From NCBI GenBank assembly GCA_024734495.1, contig JALMQS010000099.1, positions 94,351,388 through 94,415,387 on the forward strand: a DNA stretch of 64,000 bases. Direction: 5' to 3'. The position numbers and the translations under genes are program-made. Below the pieces are notes generated by a model. It saw nothing but the letters and a program-made list of their open reading frames with translations. It was not told where the DNA came from and made no database searches. Below, in pieces: positions 43,306-55,119 of this stretch (position 1 is its first letter; each line of letters begins with the position of its first letter). The stretch comes from Forficula auricularia (taxonomy: Eukaryota > Arthropoda > Insecta > Dermaptera > Forficulidae).

Positions 43306-43856
43306 CAGTGGCGTAGTTGTCCATGGATGCTGTGGATGGTGCGCATCCCTAAAATTTCAAAACGTCAAGAGTATTTTCATACTGTGTTACAAAAAATCTA
43401 AAGTTAAATTTGAAAAATAACACAAAATTCTGGGTTTATCGATGAATTTTACAAAAAAGTGAGTGACTGTGTGATATATTTTTGTCGAAAAACAATTATA
43501 AAAGTCTTTCATTTAAAAACCGGGAGTACAATTCATATGTTTGTAGTTGGCTGATATGGGTGAGAATCTTGGAAAGCTGAATGATAGGGTTTCGCTTATG
43601 TATTGTCGATAGGGTTTCTTTTTTCCAGCAGAGATTCTGTGGACCTTGAAACTTGTGCTGTATTTCAAAAGACTATGCTGTATACTATGTTGTAAATAAA
43701 CGGTGTCCCATCGTAATTTTATTTAATTCAACTAATTCAAAACTCTCTCTCTTTAGTTCGTTTCGAAATTCCCCGAAAAATAAAATAATATTTTAAAAAT
43801 TAAAAGGTTATATTTTGGACAGCATCCTCTGGTTGAAATGTCACTGCCCCCTTCTG
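43306..43856 (+). mobile_element. hAT MITE-like element (8-bp TSD)
   Basis: It starts CAGTGGCGTAGTTGTCC and ends GCCCCCTTCTG, flanked by ATACATAT and ATACATTA (6 of 8). It shares TCCATGGATGCTGTGGATG and the GGACAGCATCC block with the 11600 and 52950 copies. Confidence 0.75.
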
Positions 43857-43864
43857 ATACATTA

Positions 43865-45430
43865 TACATATTTATATTTGGTATGTATATAATGTATATA
43901 TTTATTTTCAGCAGAGAACAACTTCATTGATTTCTCTTTAATCGACCGCAGACAGAAATTTACCAATCAACAAAATTTTTAGTGAGCGTGAAAAAGTTTT
44001 CACTTTTATCTCAAATTTAGATTTAAATTTTTATGCCCATACGCCCTAAACATTTTCTAATTTCTTTATGGATTCTCATCTTTTTGGTTATCCAATTGAT
44101 CAATAATCTCAATATAAGTTTTATTATTTAAACAGTGAATATGTGTATTAGATAGAATACCTACATGATTTTTCACATTTTGTCTAGTTAATAGAAGTAA
44201 ATGTAATATTCAATTTCTTGGGAATCAAGAAGAAAAAGAGAATAGGTACTACTACAAGCACTAAAATTACTAATAGACCCATTCTTGACGATGACGATCA
44301 CTAAGTTTAGCTTCCCTTTTATATGATAATGTTAATTTATACACAATTTGAATATTTAGTTCCAACCTACCACACATTTCGTTATATAAAATAGCTATAC
44401 TATACAATAAAATTCATTGACTCATACCAAGTAATAAATTACCACAGTGAGAAACAACTCAAATTTAAAATCAAAATGTGAAAAAAAAACTCTAAGACAT
44501 AAAAATCTTGAAATGACAAACCATTTATTTGAATCGTTGAAAATATTTTAGCAAACCTGATTAAAACGAACTTTTTACTTCACTTGTATAGGCAACATCT
44601 ATATCAGTGAAAATCAAAATTCATTTCATCCCTAGCTCATCTGATAAAAATTCGAGATATAATTTGTTTCAAACAAAATCCATGATCAAGTTAAAAGACT
44701 ATTGAATAATTATCTTCATTTATAATAAATTTAAAAATCCCGGAAAACTTGTCACATTTAATGTTCAAAGAAACATTTAGAATCTGTTTTTTAATATATC
44801 TTTGACTAGGTGATTTTTCATCTATGTAATTATGTTTATAGGAGATATAGGTACATAAGTCTCCTGCTTTTCTTTATCCATACAATACGTTATATGTAAT
44901 AATAATAAGAAGCAACACCTACTCTTAAAATGGAGAATATAGAGTTTAATTTTTCAAAATAATCATGATAACCATCTATTGGTATTTTTGATAAAAATTT
45001 GCAAAATTTAATTTGAGTTTTTTCTGAAGGTTTTGGCAGATCAGAATCATGTTTTGGGAGTTTATTCCGGATGAAACCACCCATGGAGAAGTTGAAAGTG
45101 TTTTATGTTATGGGTGGTCTTTGTAAATAATACAAATAAATTTTCTATTTTTTTATTTTAGCTGTTTTTTGTCTTAATGAGAATCTTTAACAGTTTTTTG
45201 GGTTAATTACTAAGGTAAAAAAATAAATAAATAAAATAGACTGTCATAATATGCACTTTGATATTTGACTAATTCTAAAAGATATACAACTCCCCAGAAT
45301 TAAAATCCAATGTGATAATTACTACTAAAAAAGTTTAAATTATTTTTTATTTTACTATATAACTGTGAACTAATTAGAAAAAGCTTCACAGATCCAGAGG
45401 GGATTTCCCATTGAACAAAATAAACCAATT
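43865..45430. other. AT-rich DNA
   Basis: Nothing recognised. Confidence 0.5.
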
Positions 45431-45432
45431 TA

Positions 45433-45592
45433 GAAAGAAGGAATTTATATTTAAGTTTCAAATCTAAGATTTTAGTAGAAATATATTTACATTGAATATC
45501 AACTCCTGAGAGGACCAGGCCCTCTGATATTCAATGTAAATATATTTTTACTAAAATCTTAGATTTGAACCTTAAATATAAATTCTTTCTTA
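45433..45592. repeat. Foldback with ~69-bp arms, hammerhead-like loop
   Basis: The arms 45433-45501 and 45525-45592 pair almost completely. The 23-base loop, AACTCCTGAGAGGACCAGGC plus CCTC, keeps a broken CUGA...GA string in the place where the foldbacks at 25195 and 54875 carry hammerhead cores. Confidence 0.8.
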
Positions 45593-45599
45593 ATATATT

Positions 45600-46750
45600 T
45601 GGTTTTTATCGAGAAAATTTTTCTTATTTTCAAAAAAAGATACTCAATCCTTCGGGTTAATTATTTTAAATAACCATGTTAATGGCTTAAGCGAAAGAGC
45701 CACCATTATCACATTATCATCTACTAAAATGAAAGGGTTTCTCAGTGTTGCCGAAAGGTAATCGATGTTTATTATTCAGAGAAGCTAAACATTAATTTCT
45801 TAGTTGAACTTAAAAGTGTCTGAGTTTTAAGTTGAGTGTAAAAATAGACCAAGTTCATGCTGTGCTTGATACAATAATTGTAGAATACAATATTGAGAGT
45901 AATAAGTAGGGGAAACATTTTCAAATATAAATTTAGTAAGACTATACGAGAATAAATTGTATTATATTTTTAATCTTATTTTAAATTTTGTTTAATTTCT
46001 GAAAATATTTTTTGTTTTCACACTATTATTTATTATCGTCTCAGACCTGGTACTTTAACCATTACTATTATTTATATTTTTGATTCGTTATTAATGAGGG
46101 CGCCAAGATCTATTAGATTCTAAAGACATTAATTCAGCAGAGTTTTTAAATAATAAATACTTTTGGTATAAGCATTTAAAAATAATGGCAAACTAATATA
46201 TTCATTGAACGTAAATTCACTTTTTGAATCAATTTATTATGGCAAACATTGTTTTTTTAACTTCCAAAAGCAATAAGTTACTTTGATGTGAATTATGAAT
46301 TTGCTGATTGACGTCATCGTGACTTCCAGAAGACATACAGTTAATAACATGTGAATGAAGGCTGTCCGTTCCTCCTTTTCTTTTAACACATGTCGTGGGA
46401 GCTCATTAATCTTAGAAGGGGCCACTGGGGCTGACTGCCCACCTGTTGGTTGGGCCCACAAATGAGCCGAATGATTATATTAATATTCATTATGGGAAAA
46501 CAGAGCTAAGAAAAAATTCTCGAGAGCAGCCAACTCGAAATTAAAATAACAACAATTGCAGTCCTACCAAGGGAACAATACCAACTACAATAAAATATGC
46601 AAACTTAAAAATTATTAATTATTTTATGATGAAAATTTATTACTGGATCATAAATTGCAGATAAATGATATATCATTTAAATTCTTAAATGTTTTAATTA
46701 ATTAAAATTAAAATAATTCGAACTGGACGTATTACAATTAATATAGGTAT
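45600..46750. other. AT-rich DNA with an unidentified GC pocket
   Basis: At 46300-46461 a minus frame (MWAQPTGGQSAPVAPSKINE, LPRHVLKEKEERTAFIHMLL) lies in a locally GC-richer patch. No domain is recognised; it could be part of an untranslated region or an old repeat. Confidence 0.3.
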
Positions 46751-47131
46751 TAAGGTGGTCCTTATTTTGGGTCTTTTCGAATTTTTACGTTGACAGAGGC
46801 TCATATGGTTCGAAATACAAAAAAATCCCCCAAGCTTCAATCTCTATCTCAATTTTAACCTGTGCCCCATGAAATGCAAGCTTCCCATTCAAATAACATG
46901 GGGTTTTTGGCAATGAACAATCAAATTTACTGCTATATCTTAGTGTTAGTAAGTTACAGTCTCCAAAAATAAAATAGCTAAAAAGCTGTAAAAATTCTGA
47001 GGGAAAGGTTCTATTATAAGGATAAAGTCTGCAGAGTTTCAAATTTTTTGAATCATTACTTTGTCTGGAATAAAAAATTGATCTTTCAATACCAAAAACC
47101 CCATGATATTCAGATGGGAAACTTTTATCAC

Positions 47132-47629
47132 CAGGGGTGTAGTGGAGCGGGAACGCGTGGGAACGGCGTTCCCACACAGGTTTCATTCAGTAAAATAATA
47201 ATAATAATAATAATAACAAATAAAATTAAAATCACTTACGCAAGTAAATAAAATAATATCTTAAAAAATATAGAGGATAGATAGATAACATAGAGGCCCA
47301 TGCCTGGCAAAAAAAATTTGTAAAATTTTTTTTAAATTGAAAATAAAGTTCTATATATGTGTGTGTGGGGGGGGCGTCTCCGACCCCCCCCCCCCCCCCC
47401 CGCCCCCCGCGTGGACAATTCGATCGCGACACACTCTTCCGAGATAAAAGTATCCTATATACATCGGGCACCTTAATACATTCTCCCCTCCCCCAATAAA
47501 AAATTCCTGGATCCGCCCTTGGCACCCATGCACCGTACCTACCCGAATTTCAATATTCTAATAGTTTACTTAGATTAAGATTCGGTAGTTTAGCGTTCCC
47601 ACACTGAAAATTTTGCCACTACAACTCTG
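47132..47629 (+). mobile_element. hAT element with perfect 8-bp TSD
   Basis: CAGGGGTGTAGTGGAGCGGG at the left and CCACTACAACTCTG at the right are hAT-type inverted ends, flanked on both sides by TTTATCAC (47124-47131 and 47630-47637). GTTCCCAC near both ends extends the inverted match. There is no transposase; the middle holds an AAT microsatellite (47193-47216) and a C-run (47384-47401), and possibly a further nested piece ending GGATCCGCCCTTGG (47520). Confidence 0.85.
47366..47410. repeat. Opposed G-run and C-run
   Basis: Eight G (47367-47374) and 18 C (47384-47401) followed by CGCCCCCCGCG. It could pair with itself or form quadruplex structures; assembly length is unreliable here. Confidence 0.85.
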
Positions 47630-48039
47630 TTTATCACTGTTCAACTCAGGTTAAAATTGAGATAGAGAGTTGAAACTTGGGGGATATTTTTACTTTCATA
47701 TTTATTTTTTATTTATTTCGAACCATATGAGCCTCTGTAAGCGTAAAAATTCAAAAATACCGAAAAATAAGAACCACCCTAATAGATATATCCTATAAAA
47801 TTTGATAATTTTTTTTAATAAAATATGAAATACATGCAATATCGCATTTAAAATTATTAAAGACTTTTTATATTATTAGAGAGCCAAAAATGTCTACCTA
47901 AAATTAAAACTTTTTTTGAATTAGTGTGGATTTTTGTGAATGTTTAGTTGAATAACTTTAAAGGGTTTCTCTGAAATTGTGTAGCAAATTCAATGCTATT
48001 TTTTTAACTTAAAACCGTAAAACAACTTCACAACTTGTT

Positions 48040-48182
48040 TGTAATGATGGCCAAATCCCATTTTAATTGATTACAGACCCTGAAGAAGGAGGGAATAGCC
48101 TCCAAAACGTCGGTTTATGAATAAAAAGATAGTATAAATTATCTTCTTCTTTTTTGGACTGCTCATCAATATCCAATCAGCT
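48040..48182 (+). mobile_element. Short hammerhead element, ribozyme mutated
   Basis: ATTGATTACAGACC, the core, then an AT-rich middle and GGACTGCTCATCAATATCCA, the family's terminus. Confidence 0.65.
48076..48120 (+). ncRNA. Hammerhead relic, G12 to A
   Basis: CUGAAGA (48080-48086), extra A, perfect stem II GGAGG/CCUCC, then AAAAC where GAAAC is required, GUC and GGUUU. A single substitution separates it from an intact ribozyme core. Confidence 0.65.
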
Positions 48183-49609
48183 TCACAATCGCTTGTTAAT
48201 GTCCATAGAATTAGAGGTCAAAAATAAGCTTGTATGAATGAGAACTTATTATCAAAACGACACTATTTTACTTGTTTTAGCAAAATTTCATTTTATTATT
48301 ACTATTATAGTTTTGTCAAGTTCACATACTTTTTTTAAATAGATAGTTATTCCTTGTTTATTTATGTATTAAAACATTTTAATGATTAAAACATGTTTTT
48401 CTAGGTAAATTTTTAATTAATAATAATTATATTGTTTAATAAAAAATAAGTAATTTTTCAGTTATTAACTTAATATACTAATAAATAAACAAGTACATAA
48501 ACATGTACATAAATTTCATTTATTTTTCAATGTATGCTTCTTATTGCTTTTAATTATAATTAGCTAACAACTCAAAAACATGTTAATAATCTTTATTACT
48601 TTAATTACTTGTTAGATACTCGGTATATTGAATACATCCGAATAATTTTTTATTTTTGATTGTAGATTCAATAATTCGACGACGGAAATCCGTAAAAAGT
48701 TCGTTCTGAATCTAATTTTTCTAAAAAAAATGTAGAAAATCAGAAAAATATTGAGATGTTAAATGGAGATATTTTGAACTGTTGTAGCTAATGAAATGAA
48801 ATTAGGCAAAAAATGCGTACTACTTATCCACAGTTTAAAATTGATAAATTACTAAAATCTTCGTATAGTCTTATAAAGTTTTCACTTCTTACTTAAATTT
48901 TTATTTTGTTCTAATGTGGCACATTGATCAAATTTACAATTTTTGCTGGTTTTGACCATCCTGATGTAAGGTAAGTGTTCAGTTTGTGTATTTCTTAGTA
49001 TAAAACCAAGTCACTTACAGTTTTTCAAGGAAATAGTTTTGAAACAGTGGTACTTGACTATAAAATCCTGCTTTGGAGATCGCTTAGTTCCACCAGGTCG
49101 TTAAGGAAGAACACCTGTTGTGTATTGTCGTCAATCCGTGCAAAGTGGCCAACAGCTTTCCAACTTCTTCAATAGCGTCTTATAAAGACTTCATTTTTTT
49201 TTCAAGTTATTTTGGCAAACGTGATCTTGTGTAACTTTTCTATAAATAAAATACATTATTTTCTAAACGATATTCAAGGGCCTTCCCAAATAATCACAAC
49301 CCCAAAGGTTGAAAACGATTTTTTCTTTACCCCGGAACGCAATCACAACGAGACACGTCGAAAGACAATTATAAATTAAATTAGATGTTCTCTAATTTAA
49401 TTTAATTATTTTCTAAGTTTATACCATTTTTTATAAATTTTTTATGATTTAGAAGCTAACTAGCCACTTTGCCTGGCCATTTGAGTAATTTTTGTAAATT
49501 TAATTTTTTCTCCTGCTTAACTTATTCCTAAAGTGATTGAAAATTTATTTTAGGTATAAGGATAGTTGATGTATATAACCACTAATTTTTATGCTTATAC
49601 GTCTATTGC
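48183..49609. other. AT-rich DNA
   Basis: At 49030-49170 a minus frame reads GHFARIDDNTQQVFFLNDLV, then a stop. It is a weak coding-like hint that I cannot place. Confidence 0.35.
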
Positions 49610-49850
49610 AAGTCAGTTTAAAAAATCAGCAAACTTTAGCTTGGCCACTTTGTACGTCTCTCCTCTACAAGGCTTAAATTCAAATCTCAAATATAGCTCA
49701 AGCATTCTCTTGCCACTTAGGACACAATTCAGAAGAAAGTAATTAATACAGCTAATGGAAGAATATCTATTCTTATCTTGTCTCGACACTTTCCCTTTAT
49801 TATCTATACCACACACCATGGCCTTTCTTCTGTAGATTCAAAAATACTCT
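49610..49850 (+). pseudogene. LINE ORF2 relic (family A)
   Basis: The plus frame reads LKHSLAT, stop, DTIQKKVINTANGRISILIL, SRHFPFIIYTTHHGLSSVDS. It is colinear with SKHSLATLDAFQK...YYRYYHGVC at 39595-39780 but heavily decayed. Confidence 0.7.
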
Positions 49851-51134
49851 TAGATATTTTTAATTATAAAAATAACATGATTTTCAATAGTTGTAATTTA
49901 AGTAGAGAGATAAATATTATTTTTTCTTAATGATACAAGAAATATTTCTAAAACTTACTATACGAAATTTCAAGTTTATAAAGTAGGTACTCTTATGAAC
50001 AATGCGGTGAGAATAGGAAAATAAAATTGGTGAATAGAATATTTTTTAATTTTTTTTATTTAATTGATTTTTGTTAATAATATGAATTTAATTAAAAAAA
50101 GAAATGTGATGCATTTGAATAAGTAAACAAAGAATTGGAGGTTGACAAAATGTCCCCGTTCTGAATTTCTATAAATGGATCTAAATCGTTCGAAAGTTAT
50201 TTATTATTATTATTTATAATTAAACTTCTAGAAAAATTAATTTATATGTCAAGTTTGTATAATCATGTTCGCATAATTAACTATATATATTAAAAAAAAC
50301 TCTTAAATTGGAGATTCGCTTAAAAAAAGAAAAATTGTGTTTTTTTTTAATACTTTATTAGAATTATAAATGTAGAGATCCAGGTTGAAATTATCATGTA
50401 AAATCAAACAAAATGTTTCTTAACTCATGTAAAAAGTTCCAGTGCCATAATAATGCCATCTGGAAACAAAATATAAATAATAATAAAATAATAAATTTCG
50501 AAATTTTCAAAATCTAAATCAAATCTCTCTTCAATATAACAATATATTCAATTGATTACATTTAGACTAATAATTAAATTCAACTTTCTTCTTTTATTGA
50601 TCTTTATTGTGTTAAATTTCCCTATGATTGTATGTACTAAGTAGTATTATATATTATAAATACATCAGCCTCTATCTATTCATCGAATGATTGTACTCTT
50701 AAATGCGAGTGAAGATGCAAATTCCAAGGATTTTTAATTTATTCATACATAAAGATAATAAATTAATATTCAAATAACTTTTGAGTTGAAAAACATTTAA
50801 TAAGCATAATTAAATCAAGTTAGCATATTTTTTTGCGTCCGGTGTCCAGAATAGACATTATGACACTGTAATTAGAATAAAAATTGATGTTTTCTCTTTC
50901 TATTAATTCTCTTTTATTGGTTGAATAAATAATTAATATTTATAATGCGTTATTAACAGTGATTTATTTTAAGATTTTTTTTTGAAAAGCAATTATAAAA
51001 TGAAAATTATAGAGATATAGTTTGATAAAGTTGTCCAGGCAAGTTTTATTAAAAAAAATTACATTATATTCCAAAACAATTATTTTAAATTTAGAAATTA
51101 ATCTTGGCCATTAAATAATAATTACATATTTTAG

Positions 51135-51240
51135 GGATGTAATTGGAGATGCTTATAGCCTAGTGCCCCAGTGGTTTTCACGTTTGACTGCCTAGCAAAT
51201 GGACTCGCAATCCAGTCCTGCTACTACATATCTTAATTTT
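51135..51240 (+). repeat. tRNA-related SINE-like head
   Basis: TAGCCTAGTGCCCCAGTGG resembles a pol III A box. TTTGACTGCCTAGCAAATGG and CTCGCAATCCAGTCCTGCTA resemble the anticodon-to-T-arm part of a tRNA-derived SINE, with a damaged B box. No A-rich SINE tail with target duplications was confirmed. Confidence 0.4.
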
Positions 51241-51249
51241 CAACCCTGA

Positions 51250-52941
51250 CGTTACTGCAAGGTCCTCTCTAAATTCAATAAAAGAGAAAAAGAAAAACAC
51301 ACTAGATTTCTAATTTTTCCACAGCAATAGGTAACATATATGGAAGATGGCTTTAATTGCATGTTTTTACTAAAATTAATAAAAAACTTTATCACCAAAG
51401 CAATTTTGAAGATCGCATTGTCATAGGGCTCTATCATAATATTGTATATAAATATCTATAGAAAACAAGTATAGGTATTTCTCGACTTAGGTTCCTAGAC
51501 ATCGGTGGTAAGTTGAGTTTCATAAAAAACAAAAAAAAAACGAAGAATAACATCAAAAAGATTAGTAGATATAAAATTCAAATTCAAAGTTCCGTTTTTC
51601 TTATATATAACAAATAGTTGTGGTGATTTCCTAAAACATTTACATAATAATATTAAATTTTAGGAAAATCCCCTCAAATATGCACATGTATAGAAGACAA
51701 ACACTAGATCATAAATAAGAACCGTCTTAAGTCGAACCTTAATAAGTCGAAGACTAACACAGTACTGAGTTTCTAGTCACAAGTATCTTAATTTTTGTAA
51801 TTCTTTCCTCATAAAATGCGTCAATTAACTGATAGGTATCTTGTTCTCATTTCTTTTTGGCTTAGTCCACATGGTACAATCTATTGTTTGTACAGTGTTA
51901 TATTTTAGAAGTCGCAGCGCACCATTTTGTCCCAGTAGATGTGAGCTTTTTAAAGAATTTTGACAAATCATTATCAGGAAGATGGCTTTTAATTGGACAG
52001 TTATCTGAGAGCAAAAAATTTGTCTTATAGACCGAATTCAGACTGAATTTATTTCACATTTAATATTAGATAAACCATAGAAAAGAAATTTAACAAAATA
52101 AAATATTTTGAAACCTCAGTCTATATACGGGGTACTTATGAAGAATAATTCTCTTTCACGTTACTTAATAATTTTACTCAGAATAATATTCAAAAATTAT
52201 GTCACTCTACTTTGGTTAAATTTCAACCAATATTATTAATTAAATACGTTTGTATCAATTCCAACGTCAATTACACATCTAAGAAGAAGTTATCTGGATA
52301 GGATGGTTCTTCTTTGATTCTTAGGTATAGAATTTCTACTATTAGATGATGTAAGAATTAATAATAAGAAAAAATAAATAATTAAAATAAAAAACAAAAC
52401 AAAAAAAAACGATGAACTCAATTTCTTATAATTATTTAGTAAGATTAAATCACTAATGATTATAGAGTGATTGTAGAATGATGAGTTTCGTAAATAAATG
52501 TTAATTGATGAATTGGTTACTTAATAACATGTGAGGATCATATAAATGCTATTACATTTTTAGCAAAGGTTCCAAAATCACGTATGTAAAACAAGAATCT
52601 GGACTCAAAAATTATCAAAGGTGTATCTAACATAGGCCGAAAAGAATCCAACAAAAAAATCTGAAGAATGCAAAGGTCAACGAAGTGGTGTAATCAAATA
52701 AACAGCTAACCAACACAAACGAAACTGACTCGAGCTAAGACAGTAACAACAGATTCGAAGAGGCGGATATGCTTTATAGCAACATGGATTGGTGGACCTT
52801 TTCATTCGCACGTGGACATATCACACAATTGTCCACAAGCATATTCTACTGACATACTAAAATGTGTTGCTCATTCTGATCAAATAATAGCAAGGTTAGA
52901 TGTAATTTGTTTTTTTGGAAATGATATTGATGTGAGAATGA
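51250..52941. other. AT-rich DNA
   Basis: Nothing recognised. Confidence 0.5.
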
Positions 52942-52949
52942 TTGTAACC

Positions 52950-53698
52950 CAGTGGGGTGCGGTCCATGGATGCTGAGGATGCGGCGCATCCCTAAAATTT
53001 CAAAACGTTAAGAGTATTTTCACACCGTGTCATATGTCATACATAGAAAAGATTCTGAATGTATGAAAGATATAAAACTGTCATATGAGCTTCATTATTC
53101 TAAAATTTTAGAAACTCTTTCAGTAAATACAACTAATCGATTTCGAGATATCAAAAATTTAAAATTTCTATAACTTTTTAACTTTAGCAAATTCAAAGAA
53201 TATAAAAAGAACATTGTAGATTTCCTTTTTGAATCTCTTTAGTTATCTTATGGAAAATAATTTGATTTGAAAAGTGAATTAGTTTAAAAATACTCGACTC
53301 GTGACTTTGATTTGAAATCTATAAATTGCATAAAAAAATTAATCGGGAAAGATGAACTTAAAAATGTTTTTTACAGAAGTATTTAATTTAATAATACAAT
53401 TAATTTGCATTATACCTTCTACAAGAGCGTCAGTTGAACGTTCATTTCCAAATATGAAAAGAATTTAAACAAAAGAAGTAACTAAAGTGAAGATAGGCTA
53501 TATCCGCGCTCTGTCTTTCTGTCTTTAATATAAATTGAAAAAATCTAATGTTAAATTTGAAATAAAAAAAAACGAAAATTCTATTATGCGGCTATTTATG
53601 AATTTGTCAAAAGAAAGCGAAGAATAAAATAAAATAAAAAAATTAACATTTATTTTTTGGACAGTATCCCCTGGTTAAAAAGTTACCGGCCGCCATTA
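52950..53698 (+). mobile_element. hAT element with perfect 8-bp TSD
   Basis: It starts CAGTGGGGTGCGGTCC and ends CCGGCCGCCATTA, flanked by TTGTAACC on both sides (52942-52949 and 53699-53706). The final CATTA is a mutated CACTG. It carries part of the transposase, so it is the most informative member of the family that also includes 11600-12321, 43306-43856 and 4108-4935. Confidence 0.88.
53060..53470 (+). pseudogene. hAT transposase C-terminal relic (ZMYM1-like)
   Basis: Frames read HYSKILETLSVNTTNRFRDI, KNLKFL, NFSKFKEYKKN, a decayed YGK.FDLKSELV, FDLKSINCIKKLIGKDELKN, and finally PSTRASVERSFPNMKRI. The last string is the hAT C-terminal dimerisation signature (P.T.A..ERSFS..K.IK). The N-terminal zinc finger and the catalytic residues are missing and several stops occur. 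Confidence 0.75.
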
Positions 53699-53706
53699 TT
53701 GTAACC

Positions 53707-54110
53707 CCTTTAGACTCCTGAATAGTGAAATTAAGAAAAAGAGGGACACATTTCTGGGGTTGGGTCAGAATCGAAGGTATTGGATGGGTGCGGGTTCATA
53801 TAAATAAAACATCGAAAGGACAAAGACCCCCTACAATTCGAGATAGTAAGATAAGAGTAGATCCCCTATTAGTTGTGTTTCCCACTGCCAACAGTATCAA
53901 GCTATCACAAACTTTGGGGATTTTTGACATTTGCCATAGAAACACACCTAATAAATGTATAGTATATCTAAAAAATTTTATTATACAAAAAATTCTGAGA
54001 TCTTTTAATCTTAAGTCAGAATCTTATAATATTTCTGAATTACATAAAACCTACTTATTATATTAATCAATCAAAATAATATCAATAAAGTTTTAATTCA
54101 ATAAAAAAAC
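53707..54110 (+). other. Unassigned frame next to the hAT element
   Basis: An open stretch (53725-54066) begins MKLRKRGTHFWGWVRIEGIG and contains RPPTIRDSKIRVDPLLVVFP. It is longer than most chance frames here, but I recognise no domain, see no promoter, and the second half is AT-driven. Confidence 0.2.
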
Positions 54111-54127
54111 AATTCTTTATTTGTGGG

Positions 54128-54168
54128 CAAATCTGTTTCGGGTTCTCTTCAATTCATCGTCAGTTTTT
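54128..54168 (-). ncRNA. Hammerhead-like motif, stem III unclear
   Basis: Minus strand CUGACGA (54163-54157), extra U, a mismatched stem II ending AACCC, GAAAC (54139-54135), then AGAUUUG in place of a GUH triplet. Both core boxes are intact; the fold is not convincing. Confidence 0.35.
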
Positions 54169-54874
54169 TTTTTAAATTTCCCTTTTCCTCCATTCTTTAA
54201 ATAATTATCAAAACACTTACGTATTTAAAGAATAGTTAAACCATGTTTTCCGAAATAAATTAATAATTAATCGATATATACATATATATTATTCATTTTC
54301 CTATTTATATTACATTGGAGATTGGAGATTTATTTTATTTCGTGATAAATATAATATTTTGCATTCTCGGTGCTATCTAAATACAACCAATATTCTATTT
54401 TCTTCATCATTTGTGGTAACACTTGTCAACATATACAACATATACTCATTTATATTAATAAAAACTAATATTAGAATTATGTTAAATTATAAGAAACTAT
54501 CAGAAATGTTCAGAGTCATAAACGTTTCATATGTAAATAAGGAAATATATAACCTTGTCTTTCACGTAAATAAAATATTGTTATTTCCTTCATATAGAAA
54601 ATAATTGATATTAATTGACAAGATCAGCATTTGGTTACCTATCTGTCAACTTTTAATTAATATAGAGATCACTAATGAATGAGGGCAAAAAAATACAAGA
54701 TTCAAATAAGTGAATTAATGTCAAATAACCTCCATTTACTAATGAAAGAATTAAAATAAATACTGCTCTGATTTCTATAATTCTACTTTCATAAATACAA
54801 TTTTTCTGATTTTTAACGTGTTTCTTCCTCATTAATTGGAAATTTCAAGTTCAATAAAATAAATAAAATAAAAT

Positions 54875-55118
54875 AAAAATTTGAAAATATAAATTACTAG
54901 GTAGGATTCTCAAATAAAAGACAATAATGCTTAATTAATAAGACTCTATATAAATATTATTTCGATTACGAGCTCATCTTCAGGAGTTTACATAGAAAAT
55001 GTGAACTCCTGAAGATGGGCTCGTACTCCGAAATAATATTTATATAGAGTCTTATTAATAAGCATTATTGTCTTTTATTTGAGAATCCTACCTAGTAATT
55101 TATATTTTGAAATTTTTG
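54875..55118. mobile_element. Foldback with two opposed hammerhead-like cores
   Basis: Arms of about 105 bp, including AATTACTAGGTAGGATTCTC and its complement, pair almost perfectly around a loop of about 20 bases. Near the loop each arm has CUGAAGA, a weak stem II and GAAAUAAUAUU (minus 54983-54960; plus 55009-55033). Confidence 0.8.
55003..55042 (+). ncRNA. Hammerhead-like motif
   Basis: CUGAAGA (55009-55015), extra U, GG...CC stem II, GAAA (55030-55033), U-AAU-A, UU: stem III as A-U and U-A pairs with an AUU triplet, in the style of the 25284 motif. Stem I partners are not adjacent, so activity is doubtful. Confidence 0.4.
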
Positions 55119-55119
55119 T

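Larger units (their letters stand above)
46751..47781. mobile_element. Long-TIR element, host of a hAT insertion
   Basis: The ends TAAGGTGGTCCTTATTTT and AATAAGAACCACCCTA are inverted with TA at the edges. Pairing continues inward through GAGGCTCATATGGTTCGAAA and CAAGCTTCAATCTCTATCTC. The ends resemble those of 16657-17564 (TAGRGTGG). A hAT element lies inside, so this one is older. Confidence 0.7.

Noticed and set aside
47351..47533. Minus-strand frames with long glycine runs
   Set aside because: They are translations of the C-run and G-run within a hAT element.
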